Below are positions 48,070 through 56,491 of a stretch of DNA of 64,000 bases, piece after piece (position 1 is the first letter of the stretch; each line of letters opens with the position of its first letter). The position numbers and the translations under genes were made by a program. The notes beneath the pieces were generated by a model that saw nothing but the letters and a program-made list of their open reading frames with translations, did no database searches and had not been told where the DNA came from. Where the stretch lies: contig NZ_SOFE01000022.1 in NCBI RefSeq assembly GCF_004402405.1, positions 62,001 to 126,000 of the forward strand, in the 5' to 3' direction. The stretch comes from Cryobacterium levicorallinum (GTDB taxonomy: Bacteria > Actinomycetota > Actinomycetes > Actinomycetales > Microbacteriaceae).

Positions 48070-49158
48070 CTACGGGCGGGTGGGGTGGGGGCCGTCGGCG
48101 AGCAGGCGCTCGTACTCGGTGCGGGCCTCAAGGTTGCGGGCGGTGACGCGGCGTCCGCGACGGGCGATCCAGGCGCCGGCCCAGATCGGAACCTCGCGGG
48201 CGATGAGTCCGGCGGCGATCGCGCCCGGGTTCAGCCAGAGCGAGGACACGAAGCGACTGAGGTCGGCGGCACCGACCGTGTCGGCCGTTCCATCGAAGAC
48301 GAGGCCGAGCAGCGCCCCGCCGATGTAAGAGAAGTAGACGACGACGGCGACGATGAATCCGAACAGCACGTACGCCCACCAGCCGCCCCGGTTGACCAGA
48401 GCGATCAGTCCGACATAGGCGAGGAAGAAGAACAGGATGGGAATGTAGAAGACCGGCAGTGCGGCAAAGGTGGTGAACCCGGTCACGGTCGCGGCGACGC
48501 TGGTGCTGGTCACTCCGATGATGATGAAGGCTGCTGCAGCGTAGAGCAGGGCGAAAACCACCGTGGCGAGCAAGGCGATCAGGATGCCACCGCCCCGGTT
48601 GCTGCGCAGGCGCGGCTTGGTCGGCGCCTGCACGTAGATCGGCGACTGGGCTGCGGGCGCGGCGTAAGCCGGAGCAGCAGGCGCCGGCGCGGCGACCGGC
48701 ACGTCATCGACCGGCACGTCATCGACCGGCACAGTGGAAGCGGCGGCGGGCGTTCCGACAACGAGAAGAGCCGACGGGGTGACCACGGGTTCTGAATCGA
48801 TGGCCGTGCTCCGGGCCGGCACGGTGGCCGCCGGAGTATAGGAGTCGGCGTAGTCGTCGGCGAGGCTCGGGGCGTCAACGTCGGCCGATGCAACCGGCTC
48901 GGCCGTCGACATCGGCGACAGGTTGCGAGAGTTCGCCGAAGCGGTCGCGGCATCGGCACGTTCGGCCGCGGTCAGGTTGGCGTTGATGGCGTCATAGTCG
49001 ATGACGAGGGGCTCCTGCACCGGCTCAGGCGAAGCTGCCTCCGCTGAAAGTACTTCTGCAGGCTCCGGCACGGCCTGCCCGCGAGCGGTCTCGTCGGGCG
49101 ACGCCGTTGCATCCGTTTCAGAATTCTTCTTGCCGTCAAGTGGCGTGTTGTCGCTCAT
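48070..49158 (-). CDS. Membrane protein with long acidic Ala/Pro-rich N-terminal region
   Basis: 362 residues from ATG 49158 with SD GAGGAG. Residues 1-185 are low complexity (Ala, Pro, Asp, Val), including a 5-residue tandem repeat DDVPV encoded by 15-bp units (48694-48732). Residues about 190-320 contain four hydrophobic spans, followed by a basic C-terminus (ARRGRRVTARNLEARTEYER). No family recognised. Confidence 0.65.
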   Translation of the reverse strand: MSDNTPLDGKKNSETDATASPDETARGQAVPEPAEVLSAEAASPEPVQEPLVIDYDAINANLTAAERADAATASANSRNLSPMSTAEPVASADVDAPSLADDYADSYTPAATVPARSTAIDSEPVVTPSALLVVGTPAAASTVPVDDVPVDDVPVAAPAPAAPAYAAPAAQSPIYVQAPTKPRLRSNRGGGILIALLATVVFALLYAAAAFIIIGVTSTSVAATVTGFTTFAALPVFYIPILFFFLAYVGLIALVNRGGWWAYVLFGFIVAVVVYFSYIGGALLGLVFDGTADTVGAADLSRFVSSLWLNPGAIAAGLIAREVPIWAGAWIARRGRRVTARNLEARTEYERLLADGPHPTRP

Positions 49159-49245
49159 GCTGAACTCCTCGTGGCCTTCGCCGTGACTGGCCTTTATTGT
49201 ACCAAGGGCACGGCAAATGCCACGGAGACTCGGCGTGCCGCGCCA

Positions 49246-49932
49246 TTATCCAACGGATGTCGTCGCCGCTACCAGCGAATACACCAGTCCAGAGATGGTC
49301 GCGTCCACCAAGGTCTCTTCGCCGGAGGCCTGCGCGGTATCGATCCCGTGCACGAGGAACAACCGGCTCCCGGATTGCACACTGGCCACGAATTCAAGCA
49401 CCTGGGCGTAGGTTCCCGTCACGGTGATCTGCAGCGGGAAGGCGGCGAAGTTGCTCTCCGTGATCAGCGCGACGGGCGCTGGCGTTGCAGCCGCCGCGGC
49501 CGAAGAAGCCGCCGCAGACGCGCCTTCTGAATCCGGCGCAGCCGACCCCGTAGAAGTCGCAGCCGCCGGAACCTCGGGCAGCAAAGGCACATAGGCTTGC
49601 GCCTCGGTCACGGTCATTCCGGTGAGGGTGAGGCCCACCGCCTGGGCCTGGGCGTCGAGCTGGTCAACGAAGGCCGGCATGGCCGAGCCGCTCGGCACGG
49701 ATTCGGCGAGCGCCTCAGCCGTCGCGGTCAGCGCGTCCAGGTCTTCGAAGTCGTGCTTGAGGCGGGCGAGCAGGGCGACGTGCCCGGCATTCGTACTCTG
49801 CACGGCCGCCCGGCTCGCGTCGGCGGCGTTCATGCTGTCCAGCTGCGGCTGCACTCCGAGAAGCACGCCGAGAACGACGATGACGCTCGTCACCAGCACC
49901 GAACCGATGAGCCAGAGCTTGTTCTTGTCCAT
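49246..49932 (-). CDS. pilO: PilO-like type IV pilus alignment protein (set 1)
   Basis: 228 residues. Short cytoplasmic start MDKNK, one span (about 6-26), coiled-coil (about 33-75), and a ferredoxin-like PilO fold (PAFVDQLDAQAQAVGLTLTG, FPLQITVTGTYAQVLEFVAS). An Ala/Ser-rich loop (about 128-150) interrupts the domain. It pairs with PilN at the outer face of the membrane. It lies 2 nt after pilN and is last in the pilus operon. Confidence 0.85.
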   Translation of the reverse strand: MDKNKLWLIGSVLVTSVIVVLGVLLGVQPQLDSMNAADASRAAVQSTNAGHVALLARLKHDFEDLDALTATAEALAESVPSGSAMPAFVDQLDAQAQAVGLTLTGMTVTEAQAYVPLLPEVPAAATSTGSAAPDSEGASAAASSAAAAATPAPVALITESNFAAFPLQITVTGTYAQVLEFVASVQSGSRLFLVHGIDTAQASGEETLVDATISGLVYSLVAATTSVG

Positions 49933-49934
49933 GG

Positions 49935-50603
49935 CTAGTCCTTTTTCGGCGGGTCGAAGCGGTGCGCGAACGCCACGTCATTGACGTGCATCGTGATGAT
50001 AACGGTATAGCTGCCCAAGTTTTGGTCGAGCGAGACCGAGCCCGGCAGCGCGTCGGCAAAGCCGTCGAGCGTACTGAGCGCGTTCAGCCAGGCTGGAATG
50101 TCCGGCAGCACGGCGCTCGTCGCGGTGAACGACACGGTCGCCACCCGCAGTCCCTGCAGCGGTGCGGTCGCCTGGGTGTATGCCGCGAGCGGGGTCGCCG
50201 AATCCACCTGTACCGTGCCGATCGCGACGCTGCTCGGCAGGGTGCCCTGCACTGCGTCGAGGTAGCCCTTCCAGTCAATTTCAGTCGAGGCGCCCAGCTG
50301 CTGCGCCGCCTCGCTCAGCGCGATCTGGTGTTGCAACGACCGCACGGCGAAGTACTTGCCCTGTTCGGTCAGCAGGGTTTCGGTGCGGGCCTGCTCGGTC
50401 GCGAGTTTGGTTTGGGCGCTCAGCGCGAGCGCCGTTGACGCGCCGACTCCGAGGGCGACGAGCACGGCGATGCCCGTGACGCCGAGGGCGAGGCTGCGCC
50501 GTTGCCGCTGGCCGCGCCGCTCGGCTCGCACCTCCGGCGGCAGCAGGTCGACCCGTTGGTCGCCGCCGATGACGGGCACATCGTCGTTCGAAGCTCGTCT
50601 CAT
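49935..50603 (-). CDS. pilN: PilN-like type IV pilus protein (set 1)
   Basis: 222 residues from ATG 50603 within the pilM end (ATGA). The N-terminal motif RVDLLPPEVRAERRG resembles the PilN N-terminus that binds PilM. One membrane span about 40-60, coiled-coil, then a ferredoxin-like domain (IDWKGYLDAVQGTLPSSVAI). A longer frame extending to 51530 is a shadow inside pilM and is rejected. Confidence 0.85.
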   Translation of the reverse strand: MRRASNDDVPVIGGDQRVDLLPPEVRAERRGQRQRRSLALGVTGIAVLVALGVGASTALALSAQTKLATEQARTETLLTEQGKYFAVRSLQHQIALSEAAQQLGASTEIDWKGYLDAVQGTLPSSVAIGTVQVDSATPLAAYTQATAPLQGLRVATVSFTATSAVLPDIPAWLNALSTLDGFADALPGSVSLDQNLGSYTVIITMHVNDVAFAHRFDPPKKD

Positions 50604-51712
50604 GCTGCACGCCCGAGCGCGAGGCCGAGGGCCACGGTGTAGGCGGAGCCGCTCAGCCGCAGCGCTTGAGTATCGATAACGGATGCGAGACCCACCGTTG
50701 CGAGCGGATCCCCCCGGGTCACGCCGAGGCGGGTCAATTTCGAGACCGCCTCGGCCAGGCCGGGAAGCTCGGCTCCCCCACCGCTGAGTATGATGGCCGA
50801 CACTGGATCGCTCGGCCGGGTGTTGGCGAAGTAGCTGAGCGTGTTGACGATGCTGCCGAGCTGGTCGTGCATGGTGTCCGCAATGATGCGGGCGGCGGCC
50901 GCCTCGATCGGGCTGGAATCCGGCACTGCGGCGGCGAACAGCACTGCGGCGGCGAACAGCACTGCGGCGGCGGACGATTCGGTCGCGGCCGGCAGACCGA
51001 CGCGCCGTTTCAGCTGCTCGGCGGCGGCGGCATCCGTTTGCAAACCGTCGCTGAGAGCCTGGGTGAGATCGTTGGCTCCGGTGGGGATGATGCGCACGAA
51101 CTGGGGTACACCGTTGCGGGTGATCACGATGCTCGTGGTCGTCGCGCCGAGGTCGATGACGGCCACGACGCCGTCGATGCCGGGGCGGGTGACCAGCAGG
51201 CGGCTGACCGCGAAGGGGATCAGGTCGACGTCGATGGTTCTGAGTCCCGCCAGACGTACCGCGGAGACATTGGCGACGACGGCCGCCTTGACGGCCGCTA
51301 TGAGCAGCCCGTTCACGGTTTGGCCGTGCTCGGTCGTCGACTCCGAGATGGGATAGAAGTCGAGCAGTGCGTCGGCGACCGGTACCGGCAGCAGGTCCTG
51401 CACCTCGAACGGGAGCGCTTGTCGAATGCGCGCGAGCGACATTTTGGGCACGCTCAGGTCGCGGGCCAGCACGCGCTGGTTGCCCATGCCGAGTACTACC
51501 TGGCGGGAACGGAACCCACCGCCAGACCACAGCGCTTTGAGCGCGGCGGCCACCGTATTCGGCTCGATCACCTCGCCGGCGATGACGGCTCCAGGCGGCA
51601 GCGACACCTCGTGATAGCGCAGCAGCATCGGCCGGGGCTTGCCGGGACCCCGCACCTCGACGGCGCGCAGGTGCGCGGTGCCGATGTCTATTCCGACGAT
51701 GCTCTGAGTCAC
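50600..51712 (-). CDS. pilM: PilM-like actin-fold ATPase (set 1)
   Basis: 370 residues from GTG 51712 with SD AAGGAG. Actin-fold phosphate loops IVGIDIGTAHLRAVEVRG and VAVIDLGATTTSIVITRNG; VPKMSLARIRQALPFEVQDL is characteristic of PilM. It is cytoplasmic and binds the PilN N-terminus. An internal AVLFAA repeat is encoded by 18-bp units at 50924-50972 and inserts hydrophobic residues in a loop after about residue 250. Confidence 0.9.
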   Translation of the reverse strand: MTQSIVGIDIGTAHLRAVEVRGPGKPRPMLLRYHEVSLPPGAVIAGEVIEPNTVAAALKALWSGGGFRSRQVVLGMGNQRVLARDLSVPKMSLARIRQALPFEVQDLLPVPVADALLDFYPISESTTEHGQTVNGLLIAAVKAAVVANVSAVRLAGLRTIDVDLIPFAVSRLLVTRPGIDGVVAVIDLGATTTSIVITRNGVPQFVRIIPTGANDLTQALSDGLQTDAAAAEQLKRRVGLPAATESSAAAVLFAAAVLFAAAVPDSSPIEAAAARIIADTMHDQLGSIVNTLSYFANTRPSDPVSAIILSGGGAELPGLAEAVSKLTRLGVTRGDPLATVGLASVIDTQALRLSGSAYTVALGLALGRAA

Positions 51713-51776
51713 GAGAAGTGCTCCTTATAAATAGGGATGGGTGAACTGACGAGTGGATGCTGGGCGCGGCCGGTCA

Positions 51777-53642
51777 TTACGGAACCGTCGCTCCCCGCGC
51801 GGTGAACGCCGAACTCACTTCAACCAGCAGGTTCACGCTGTAGCGGGCCGACACCGGTGAGAGGAATTTGGGCGGCGCAATGTAGCGAAAGCGCGGATCG
51901 TAGGTGTAGTTCTTGCTGTACCCGTTGGCGCCGCCGCTGTTGGTCATTCGCACGGAGCCGCGATATTTCTGGGCGAGCGACCCGTTGATGGTCAGCACGC
52001 CCTGATTGCCGCCGCGATCGTAGTTCTGCACCTGAATGGTGTGGTCGAGCGAGAGCATGGCCGCGTCGATGCGCCGATTGTCAGGCAGGATGGCGCCACC
52101 TTCACCGAGGCCAACCCCCGGGCAAACCTCCCCATGCGTACTGTCGCAGTACGGGTTCCAAACCCAGATGGCATTCTGCGCGACCAGCCCGAGCACGTCG
52201 GTGGATGCATCCGAATAAATGATGTCGCCGGTGACGTAGAGAAAGTTGTCGGTGGCGATGGTCATCGTGCCGTCCAGGGTGCCCATCACGAAGGCATCCC
52301 CCTTGCGGCAGTCATAGGACCGGGCGCTTGGCGCGGTTTCATGCGTCACGGGAAAGCCGATACCGTTGCCGACGGAGCAGGTGGCCGCGCTTTGGCCGCT
52401 GGGCCAATCGGTGCTGCTCATATAGTTCGGATCAGTGACGACGCCCGGAACGCTCTGGACAAAGAGCAGGTTCGCGTTCAACACCGGGACGGTGGCGCCG
52501 GCCGTCGAGCCAAGCTGGCCATTGGCCGTTCCCGGCAGGCCGCAGGCCGCCGGCGTGCTGCCCGACGTCGCCGGGTCCCCGACGATGCGGGTCTTCTTGG
52601 TCCAGGGCGAACGGATGGTCATGGTGCCCGAGCTGTTCAGTACGATGCTGGTCGGGCCGGTGTAGAGGCAACCCGGAGCGTCGATACCGGCGTCCGTCCG
52701 GGTTTCCTGCTTGAGCTGCATGTTGGTAGCCGGCATCGCGATGACCGGGCTGGTCGTCGGCTGGCCGCCGTTGAAAACCTGCCCAGAGCAGTCGCTGCCG
52801 TCGGAGGCTTTCTTGAGGTAATTCGCACCGGGCGCTCCCGGATCGCCCGTCGTGATCGTGCCGTTGAACGTGGCCCCGCAGATGCGCATGGTGTCGTTGG
52901 AGTGCGCCGGACCGTTGACGACGTCGCTGCTGCCGAAGGCGATGTCGCCGCACACGCTCGTGCCGCCGGAGGGCATCGGCCGACCGGCCCAGGCGTAGGT
53001 GTCGGCGCAGCCGGACGTCGTGATTCCGCTCTGCGCCGGGTCCTGCATCTCATACACGGTGAAGTAGAGGTAGTCGATGAAGCCGTCCTGCCGGATATTG
53101 GCGACGATGCTGCGGGCCACGGCTCCCACCCGCCCGGTGGAGCGGATGCGCAACACTCCCGACGACGCATAGGCCGCGTTGTCGACCTCGTAGCGGAAAG
53201 ACGCGGTGCCGTCGCTGCCGGTGACGGTGTCCCAGGCGCCGTCGGTGCCGAGGCCGAATGCCGGGTTCTCGGTGGCCGCCGAGGGCGCAGTGACTGTGCT
53301 GCCCGCGCTGAAGCTTGCCGCCGGGTTGCCGAACCGGTAGTAGGTGTTGTCGTTGGCGAGGCGGCTTTCGTAGTCGGCCACACCGGCATAGGCGGCGGCC
53401 ATGGCGCCGTTCCAGTTCTGGTCGCTCGAGGCTTTGAGGCTGCCGCTGACGGAGAACGTCATCGCGGTAGCGACGAGGGTGAGCAGCAGCAGGCCGAGGC
53501 CGATCACGACGACGAGGGCGGCGCCGCGTTCGTCCGGTTCTCGGCGGATGAGGCGACGAAAGACGCTCAGCAACGCGAATCGCTTTCGGGGCGTCCAGGT
53601 GCTCCGGCGCCGGGAGGGGCGCCAGAACGGGTAGGCGCTCAT
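51777..53642 (-). CDS. Large PilX-like pilus assembly protein
   Basis: 621 residues. An N-terminal basic stretch, then RGAALVVVIGLGLLLLTLVA (about 39-58), the hydrophobic segment of PilX-type proteins, and DQNWNGAMAAAYAGVADYES. The remaining about 520 residues are extracellular, Gly/Ser/Thr/Asn-rich with several Cys (SGCADTYAW, MRICGATFNG, DSTHGEVCPG), suggesting disulfide-stabilised beta structure. It probably acts as a minor pilin or adhesin. ATGA overlap with the upstream pilW-like gene. Confidence 0.75.
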   Translation of the reverse strand: MSAYPFWRPSRRRSTWTPRKRFALLSVFRRLIRREPDERGAALVVVIGLGLLLLTLVATAMTFSVSGSLKASSDQNWNGAMAAAYAGVADYESRLANDNTYYRFGNPAASFSAGSTVTAPSAATENPAFGLGTDGAWDTVTGSDGTASFRYEVDNAAYASSGVLRIRSTGRVGAVARSIVANIRQDGFIDYLYFTVYEMQDPAQSGITTSGCADTYAWAGRPMPSGGTSVCGDIAFGSSDVVNGPAHSNDTMRICGATFNGTITTGDPGAPGANYLKKASDGSDCSGQVFNGGQPTTSPVIAMPATNMQLKQETRTDAGIDAPGCLYTGPTSIVLNSSGTMTIRSPWTKKTRIVGDPATSGSTPAACGLPGTANGQLGSTAGATVPVLNANLLFVQSVPGVVTDPNYMSSTDWPSGQSAATCSVGNGIGFPVTHETAPSARSYDCRKGDAFVMGTLDGTMTIATDNFLYVTGDIIYSDASTDVLGLVAQNAIWVWNPYCDSTHGEVCPGVGLGEGGAILPDNRRIDAAMLSLDHTIQVQNYDRGGNQGVLTINGSLAQKYRGSVRMTNSGGANGYSKNYTYDPRFRYIAPPKFLSPVSARYSVNLLVEVSSAFTARGATVP

Positions 53643-54319
53643 GACGCCCCCGCCGCGACGGCAACGTTGGGCATGCCGACGGTATTGTGCAGGGTGACCG
53701 CGCTGCGGGCATCCGTCACGGTGGCCTGCACCGTGAGATTCACCGAAACGGATGCGACGCTGCGTAGCTCGGTACTGGTGAGCAGCCTGCCGTCGCCCCC
53801 CGAGCCGAGCAGAGGCAGGCCGGCGGCGTCACGGTAGCCGAACAGAAATGTGCCGGGGTCGCCCGGCGCCACGGTTTCGGCGATGATGCGCGACGATTCC
53901 GGCTCGCCGGAAAACCCGAAATACCCGCCGCTGAGGGCGGTGGCTGCCCAGCGGGTCTCGACCAGTCGCCGGTCGGCGTCGAGGGACAGGCGAATCTTCA
54001 CCGGCTGTTGGGTGGGCATTCCGAGGTTGACGTAGGCATAGAGGGTCACCACTTCCGGGGTCGCTTCGACGAGGGCCGGGTCGGGCAGCGGATGCCCGGA
54101 CACCGGGTTCTCGGTGGCCGCACGGATGACCCGGGCGACCTCGTTCATGCCGTTGGACACCTGCCGGGTGTTCACGGTGAGCAGCTTGGCCTGGCCGAGC
54201 GAGCGGGAGGCGCTCAGATAGAGGCTCGAGATCATGGTCATGAACATGCCGAGCAGCAGCATCGCCACGAGCAGCTCGACCAGCGACAGACCGGCCTCGT
54301 TGGTGCGGGACGGCATCAT
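53639..54319 (-). CDS. PilW-like prepilin (minor pilin)
   Basis: 226 residues. Prepilin leader MMPSRTNEAG, cleaved before L (G|LSLVELLVAMLLLGMFMTMI) with the conserved Glu at mature position 5. The rest is a beta-rich head. ATG ATG at 54319/54316 overlaps the pilV stop. Minor pilins of this class prime pilus assembly at the tip. Confidence 0.82.
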   Translation of the reverse strand: MMPSRTNEAGLSLVELLVAMLLLGMFMTMISSLYLSASRSLGQAKLLTVNTRQVSNGMNEVARVIRAATENPVSGHPLPDPALVEATPEVVTLYAYVNLGMPTQQPVKIRLSLDADRRLVETRWAATALSGGYFGFSGEPESSRIIAETVAPGDPGTFLFGYRDAAGLPLLGSGGDGRLLTSTELRSVASVSVNLTVQATVTDARSAVTLHNTVGMPNVAVAAGAS

Positions 54320-55689
54320 GGCGCCACCGCTCGCGGGTCGAGGGTGACGACGCCGCCGGCGGCCACGCCCCGGGTGAGCACGGCGAGGTTTGCAGCGGGC
54401 ACGGGCGTCGTCTCGGAGCCGCTGGTGGCACCGGAGAAGAAGGTCCAGGAGCCAAACGGCAGGCCGAGTTGGGTCGTGGCGTCGGCGGGGAGCTGCCCGA
54501 AGTTGTAGGTCGTGGCGACTCCGCAGCCCGGATCTCCGCTGCCGGCCGGGGCGGTCGTCGTCTCGGCCCGCAAGAATTGCCCGGCCAGGCCGGTCACGGA
54601 CAGCACGCCGAGCGGCACGTCGACGGTGGCACTGCCGCCGGGAAGGATACCGATGGAGGCGGCCGCGGTGCCGATGGCCCCATCGGCGGCCGCGGTGGTC
54701 CAGGCAGCAGGGTCGACCGATACGCAGCCGGGGGCGACCGGGGTAGCCGCTATGAAACGGCCGGCGAAGACCTCATAGCCGAACGGGTGCAGTCGAAAGG
54801 TCTGCACGTTCGCGCTGCTCGGGTTGACAGCTGCGTAGGGCTCGTACGCGCTGCGAAAGGTGGTGCTCAGGTTGCTCGGCAGCAGCGTCGTGCCCTCCGA
54901 ATAGTTGGTGCCGTAGTGGGCCGTGACGGTTCCGGCCAGATCGTAGGCGAAGGCGACGGATGCCGCTCCTCCGGCCGCGACACCGACCGTCTGCGCCCCG
55001 CTGGTCGCCTGATTTTTGTCGACGAAGTTGGGGCGGGAGACGGTGACGTCATAGGTACCGGGCTGCACCTTGAGCAGATAACTGCAACCCTCGGCATCCG
55101 TTGCCGCTGGTGCATCGCTGAGCATCGCAGCGCCTTTCGGGACGACACCCGGCGCTGCGGAGATGGCCACGCCGGCGGCGCCGCTGCCGGAGGCGGTCAG
55201 CACCGACACCAGGATGGTGCCGAGTGCTGGATCGTTGATGCGGCTGCCGGGGGCGAGTGCGCTGTCGGCGCGCACGACCGGAGTCGTGGCGCGCATGCTA
55301 TCCCAGGTGACGGTGACGTTGACGCGGCGGTAACGCAGCTGGCCGCCGCCGGAACCGCAGTTGCCGTCGGCACCGGTGGTGGTTTCCCAGTCGGTGGAGC
55401 GGTGCAGGGTGAAGGTCGTGCCGTTTTGTACGACCGTGCTGGTGCTTTCGAGCACGGCGAATACGTTTCCGGCCGAGCGGGCGAGGTCGATCTCCTGCGC
55501 GGCCAGGTTGACGGCCGATTCGCGGGACCGTGCGTCGTTGCCGAGATAGAGGGAGGTGACGAGTCCGTAGCCGACACCGACGGCGATAATGGCGAAGATC
55601 AGCATGGCCACGAGCACTTCGATGAGACTGACGCCGTCGTCGTTTCGGGCGAGGCGGCGGCCCAGGCTGAGCTGTTTTGGAGCGTGCAC
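54316..55689 (-). CDS. PilV-like prepilin with carboxypeptidase-regulatory-like domain
   Basis: 457 residues from GTG 55689 with SD GGAGG. Prepilin signal ARNDDG|VSLIEVLVAMLIFA with Glu5. After the head comes a Cna-B/carboxypeptidase-regulatory-like segment (about 165-245: GAAGVAISAAPG, DAEGCSYLLKVQPGTYDVTV) and a second beta-rich half with paired Cys (GCVSV, DPGCG). The domain is common in surface adhesins, so a tip adhesin role is plausible. ATGA coupling to pilW. Confidence 0.78.
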   Translation of the reverse strand: MHAPKQLSLGRRLARNDDGVSLIEVLVAMLIFAIIAVGVGYGLVTSLYLGNDARSRESAVNLAAQEIDLARSAGNVFAVLESTSTVVQNGTTFTLHRSTDWETTTGADGNCGSGGGQLRYRRVNVTVTWDSMRATTPVVRADSALAPGSRINDPALGTILVSVLTASGSGAAGVAISAAPGVVPKGAAMLSDAPAATDAEGCSYLLKVQPGTYDVTVSRPNFVDKNQATSGAQTVGVAAGGAASVAFAYDLAGTVTAHYGTNYSEGTTLLPSNLSTTFRSAYEPYAAVNPSSANVQTFRLHPFGYEVFAGRFIAATPVAPGCVSVDPAAWTTAAADGAIGTAAASIGILPGGSATVDVPLGVLSVTGLAGQFLRAETTTAPAGSGDPGCGVATTYNFGQLPADATTQLGLPFGSWTFFSGATSGSETTPVPAANLAVLTRGVAAGGVVTLDPRAVAP

Positions 55690-55738
55690 GAGGGCCTCCT
55701 TCGCGAGAATCAGGTCGAGGTGTTGCAGAACCGGGTGG

Positions 55739-55766
55739 CCGGGGCGGCCCGAAGGGGTGGCCCCGG
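55739..55766 (-). terminator. Hairpin between major pilin and minor pilin genes
   Basis: CCGGGGC (55739-55745 in plus reading) pairs with GCCCCGG (55760-55766), with an inner CCC/GGG pairing. It lies 18 nt past the major pilin stop and has no T-run. It may let pilA be transcribed more than the downstream minor pilins. Confidence 0.5.
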
Positions 55767-55784
55767 CTCACGCCGGTGGGGCTG

Positions 55785-56255
55785 TTACTCGAAGACGCAA
55801 CCGGTCGGTGCTGCGTCCGTTGCATCGTTGGTGATACCCAGGAGGTCGGTCACGTAGAACTTCGCTGCTGTCGAGCTCGTGGCGCCGATGCAGAATGTGG
55901 GATCGCCAGTTGCCGCGACTGTGAGTACTTTGTATCCGATCGACTCAGTGTTGGGGCCGTCGGTGTAGCCATAATTGACAATGCCCGGCATAGAAGCAAT
56001 CGCAGTGGCGTCGTCCACCATCTCACCGGCTTCCGTCTGCAGCGCGATGATCGCGGTCTTGGCGTTGGCGAGGTCGCTCTTGACGCTTGCGTCCTTGGCG
56101 TTGTTCTGCACGCCGAGGTACACCGGGATGGCGATGGCGGCGAGGATGCCGATGATGATTACGACGACGAGCAGCTCGATCAACGTGAACCCTTTCTGGT
56201 TCTCGGTGAAGCGTGCGCGGCGCTGGTTCAGTGAAGCGAGCAGGCGAATAATCAT
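55785..56255 (-). CDS. pilA: Major type IV pilin (PilA-like)
   Basis: 156 residues. Leader of 22 residues ending ENQKG, cleavage before F (GFTLIELLVVVIIIGILAAI), Glu5 present. The mature head is small, with Cys pair PTFCIG and PTGCVF near the C-terminus forming the likely D-loop. Polymerises into the pilus fibre. It sits alone between gaps of 236 nt (upstream) and 95 nt, consistent with its own promoter and high expression. No clear SD. Confidence 0.9.
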   Translation of the reverse strand: MIIRLLASLNQRRARFTENQKGFTLIELLVVVIIIGILAAIAIPVYLGVQNNAKDASVKSDLANAKTAIIALQTEAGEMVDDATAIASMPGIVNYGYTDGPNTESIGYKVLTVAATGDPTFCIGATSSTAAKFYVTDLLGITNDATDAAPTGCVFE

Positions 56256-56491
56256 GGTGTGTCCATTCGGGTTGGAAGTGGGCCGTACAAAGCGAGCCGG
56301 GTAAGGGCTCGTGATGCTGTGTTTCTTGGCGACCGAGGGTGCGATCGGAGCTTCAGATTAGGGGGCCATTTTTCTTCCGCACGACCCACAAGTGAGGGTG
56401 ATTTTGGGTATTACCCACCCCCACAACGGGATCGTTCGCACTCCGCGGGCACACCAAACGCCCCACACTGCGGGTCGAGGGCAGTGCTGGC

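Noticed and set aside
49935-51530. 531-codon minus-strand frame extending pilN into pilM
   Set aside because: The extra N-terminal half is out-of-frame pilM; ATG 50603 gives a normal PilN and an ATGA overlap.
52041-53837. 598-codon plus-strand ORF opposite the PilX-like gene
   Set aside because: Arg/Gly/Ala-rich shadow; the minus-strand gene has a membrane anchor and operon overlaps.
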